A model generated the notes under the pieces. That model saw only the letters and a list, made by a program, of their open reading frames with translations. It ran no database searches and was not told the DNA's origin. A stretch of 64,000 bases of DNA from Moniliella sp. 'wahieum'. Its lineage: Eukaryota; Basidiomycota; Moniliellomycetes; Moniliellales; Moniliellaceae. Position 1 is the first letter of the stretch; the number at the start of each line of letters is the position of its first letter. Position numbers and translations under genes: made by a program. Location: the NCBI GenBank assembly GCA_003971905.1, contig RSEE01000093.1, positions 62,001 to 126,000 on the forward strand, read 5' to 3'. Below, one piece after another: positions 59,695 to 64,000 of this stretch.

Positions 59695-61311
59695 ATGAAG
59701 CAATGCTGTACCCCCCCCCCCACGTTTGGCATCATAAAGGTGGCTCTTGCAGCATGCGTTCTCGTCCACAGTACGGCCCTCGATCGCGATGGGGGGATAC
59801 GTGCGATGATCCATCTGCTGCTCGGCGCATAATCGAATCTTGAGACTGTAATGTAACATTGGCATCGTGAGTAGCAGGCGTAAGGGTCATGTTACATGAC
59901 CAAAAATCATGGTTGCTGGGACGAAAAACTATTACTACAAGAATGACCCATAGAAGAGCTAACCTGAGTGCTGTTCAAGGTGCATGAAGAACCAGTTTAA
60001 TAGGCACACTGCTGCAAGAGCGCCATGCTTTGTGTTGCGTCAGTTCAGCCTTTTCCCCGCAACCGGAACCGCATAGATAGTATGTCCCTTCAAGCTTCAG
60101 TGCTTGCGAGTCTAAGAGGTAAGCAGTCCACTCTTCTCCTTTTCCAGCGCATTTGGCGACCTTCACCATCTTCGCCAGTCTCCTTACGTGTTATAAAAGG
60201 CGCGTCGGCCATAAATTACTTTGAATTCATTTCAGCCAGGCAGCTGCTCCTCTGCTCCGCGCTGCGCCCCATCTCGTCCGACACACTACCCTCGTTTGCC
60301 ATCATTGGATGATGCCACCTTGTTGCCCTCTCAGATCTCAGTTCCCCCATCGCCCACAGCATTCCCCATCGCTGCCATGCGCCCTGTACCCGTGATGGGC
60401 CAAAGGCCCATACAGCTATAGTCCAAGTGCAATGCTCATGTTCTCTACTGCCCATACTATGTTCGGGCACCGGGCAGTGTCCCACCGTATATACGCCGGC
60501 CTAACACACCGGCGCTGAGATCCTGCGATGGCAGCCACACAGGCCAGGCTCGGCTTTTCACGCCGTCAGCGGCTCCTGTCATGCCACCATGCACCATCGC
60601 GCTCCATATTGGACCTTGAAGCCGCGAAGCTGAGAAAAGCGGCAAGGGCCGAGGCCGCTGAGGCCCAGGTCCACTGCAACCCTGCCAGCATGAGCACGCG
60701 CTGAGAAAAAAACAGCGGACCAACCCGCACTTCGATGGGCGGCCATTATCTCAGCCTCGCATGTGCGGCCCCACGCAGGGGCGAGAAAAGGAGATGGCTG
60801 CAGTTGGGCTAACGCAGCAGCTCGCGTCAGCAGTCCCTTACACACAGTTGGTGCCGTTGATGGGGCCGGAGCGCGGTGCAACCTGGAAAGAGGGGGTTGG
60901 ACTAGAGCCAATGTCAGAACATCTGGGTCAGTATATCTCATCGATGGTGGAGAAGATCACTAGTACCTTGCGCATGCATCACGAGACGCCACAGAGTGGC
61001 TAATGCGCTAACGACACTGCACGGGCACAATCTGGCCTGGCCCCAGTCCACTTGGGTTGTCGCTCGCTCGCAATACACGTACGCCCCAGCCCACCTCTTG
61101 TCCGGCTGCTGGGGCAAGTGGCGAAAACCTGAGGTCCGTGCGCGCCTTGAAGCTCTGAGGCTCCGGCCTGAGGCTGGCAGCGATGGCCTCGATGACGAAT
61201 GATGTGGGGTGTCTGGGGTCCCCAGCCATTCCGATGAGACACCCCGATGCTGTTGGTGGCGCTGCGGTGGAAACGAGGCGCGGAGGTGTTCTGGCCAACA
61301 CTGTGTGGCCT
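59695..61311. other. Intergenic region
   Basis: About 1.6 kb. A clear TATAAAAGG lies at 60192-60200 on the plus strand but no convincing coding start follows. A perfect 7-bp hairpin ATGGGCC/GGCCCAT with an AAA loop is at 60395-60411. CTTCAAGCTTCAG lies near 60088. No gene recognised. Confidence 0.45.
60395..60411. repeat. GC hairpin, 7-bp stem
   Basis: Perfect ATGGGCC/GGCCCAT inverted repeat with a 3-nt loop, similar in size to the stems at 20768 and 40531. Confidence 0.5.
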
Positions 61312-61321
61312 TATATAAATA
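61312..61321 (+). promoter_or_regulatory. TATA box of the CsbD gene
   Basis: TATATAAATA, 94 bp upstream of ATG 61415, followed by pyrimidine-rich DNA (CTCTTCTC..CTTTCCTCC) typical of fungal 5' leaders. Confidence 0.6.
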
Positions 61322-61414
61322 GCCCCTGCTCTGTGCAATTACCACGACCACAAAGTACCCCTCTCTTCTCAGATCTCATCCTTTCCTCCTTTTCAAAACA
61401 ACTCTTGAACGAAT

Positions 61415-61822
61415 ATGGCGGCCTCCAACAACGACGAGCCCTCGCAGCTTAACGGCACTCTTCACCAGTACGTCCTGATGTCGTCTTTGAGTCTGACGTG
61501 CATGTTTCTTGCGGGCGTGGAACTTGCAAGCTGACCTGGGGGGCGGGTACTCAGGCTCAAGGGCGGCGGCGGTGGAAGCGGTTGGCGACCTGACTGGGTC
61601 CAACGACTGGAAGAAATCGGGGCAAAAGGAGCACACCCAAGGCGATGCCGAGGTGACCAAGGCGCAGACCAAGGCGTACGCCGAGGGCGCCAAGGAGCAG
61701 GGTAAGGGCTACCTCGAGTCGATCAAGGGCGCTGTTCTCGGCGACTCCCAGACCCAGGCCGAGGGCGCTGCTCGCGCGAGATTGGTGGTACCCAAAAGGA
61801 CGCCAACAACCCTCTCCGCTAA
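61415..61822 (+). CDS. CsbD/Hmp1-like small stress protein
   Basis: Exon 1 (61415-61467) encodes MAASNNDEPSQLNGTLH. An 87-nt intron (61468-61554) follows with a CTGAC branch site. Exon 2 encodes KGAAVEAVGDLTGSNDWKKS, GQKEHTQGDAEVTKAQTKAY, AEGAKEQGKGYLESIKGAV and GDSQTQAEG. The fold KGxxxExxGxxTGxxxWxxSGxxEHxxGxAE is the CsbD-like domain; the fungal member Hmp1 of Ustilago was described as binding mismatched and cruciform DNA. The usual ending is reached in the shifted frame (REIGGTQKDANNPLR, TAA at 61820). As read, the frame instead runs on to 61877. About 105 residues, normal size. The strong TATA box suits a highly or inducibly expressed gene. Confidence 0.85.
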
Positions 61823-62326
61823 GAAGCAGATAGCTCTCCTTTTGGTCGGCGGCGGGTTAACATATGCCATTCTATGATACGGACTTCGGGTCGCTGCCAC
61901 ATGTCTCGTATTCGGTTCGGATGACGGATCCCACTGTAGAAGAGTCATCTCGTCCGAGCTGTAATCGTGGGACAACTGAAATCCTTAGCCGAGATGATAG
62001 ACTGAGTCTGACCGGGCGAGACCATCTGAAGCTAACAGTATAAGCTTAGCCAGTGCACTTTCGACGCTGAGCCTACACGCTGGTCACAGCTACATTTGTC
62101 ACGTCTGAAAGGGCACAACAGTTGGATGGTCATCTGAGCAGGGTTTTTTTTGCCTTTTCCCATCGATACTGTTGCCGCCGTATCTATGCGCAACGTTCGT
62201 GCACCAACTACAAGACATGAGCAATAAGTTGATATATTGAGTACGTAGATCAAGAGCATACCTATAGCGGGCGCAGTGTGGGGCCGTGACGACTGCAAGG
62301 ACAGAGGGAGGAGGATGGGAACCATC
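61823..62326. other. Convergent 3' intergenic region
   Basis: Spacer between the CsbD and phosphoglucomutase 3' ends. No feature seen beyond a TTTTTTTTGCC run near 62143. Confidence 0.5.
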
Positions 62327-63991
<1,665 letters not shown>

Positions 63992-64000
63992 GAAGGAGGA

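Overview
The window looks like nuclear DNA from a GC-rich fungus, most likely a basidiomycete. Protein-coding genes lie on both strands and carry short GT..AG introns (about 54-90 nt) with CTAAC or CTGAC-like branch sites. The gene set is typically fungal: an Osh4/Kes1-type sterol carrier, Tma46, an external NADH dehydrogenase, Shb17, a copper amine oxidase, an Hmp1-like CsbD protein and a BCH-RhoGAP protein. The species cannot be fixed from the sequence.

Layout: 0-0.2 kb, 3' end of an APH-type phosphotransferase; 0.2-3.5 kb, no convincing gene; 3.5-4.9 kb, oxysterol-binding protein (+); 5.2-6.7 kb, ARMT1/DUF89 phosphatase (-), divergent from a Siw14/Oca-like pseudophosphatase (+, 7.1-9.5 kb); 9.7-10.8 kb, Tma46 CCCH protein (-), divergent from a large disordered Ser/Arg-rich protein (+, 11.8-15.4 kb); 16.8-18.1 kb, PRELI/Ups protein (+); 18.8-19.5 kb, unknown (-); 20.4-24.5 kb, poorly conserved hypothetical genes with an EF-hand, a coiled coil and tandem duplications; 25.6-27.5 kb, NADH dehydrogenase (-); 30.1-33.7 kb, BCAS3-like WD40 protein (-); 34.3-35.5 kb, HAD-IIA hydrolase (-); 36.3-37.9 kb, ketoacid CoA transferase (-); 38-42 kb, gene-poor; 42-46.4 kb, RhoGAP (-); 48.7-54.8 kb, thymidylate synthase (-), sedoheptulose bisphosphatase (-), Rrt8/EI24-like membrane protein (-) and transaldolase (+); 55.1-57.4 kb, amine oxidase (-); 58.6-59.7 kb, 2-hydroxyacid dehydrogenase (+); 61.4-61.8 kb, CsbD protein (+); 62.3-64.0 kb, phosphoglucomutase (-).

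The genes are mostly central metabolism (pentose phosphate, dTMP synthesis, glycogen/UDP-sugar supply, ketone and amine use), mitochondrial lipid and redox work, and small-GTPase or lipid signalling. No operon-like logic is expected. The grouping of Shb17, thymidylate synthase and transaldolase is noted only as a possible coincidence.

Two things cut across the annotation. First, nearly every conserved gene changes reading frame one or more times, usually where one base is missing from or added to a short homopolymer. That points to an unpolished assembly rather than to a field of pseudogenes, so gene spans below cross these breaks. Second, the intergenic DNA is full of short tandem arrays whose unit is 7 nt but whose sequence differs from place to place, plus dispersed GC-rich hairpins, two of which share a near-identical 21-nt core. 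No LTR element, Polinton, transposase, tRNA, rRNA or CRISPR array could be supported.
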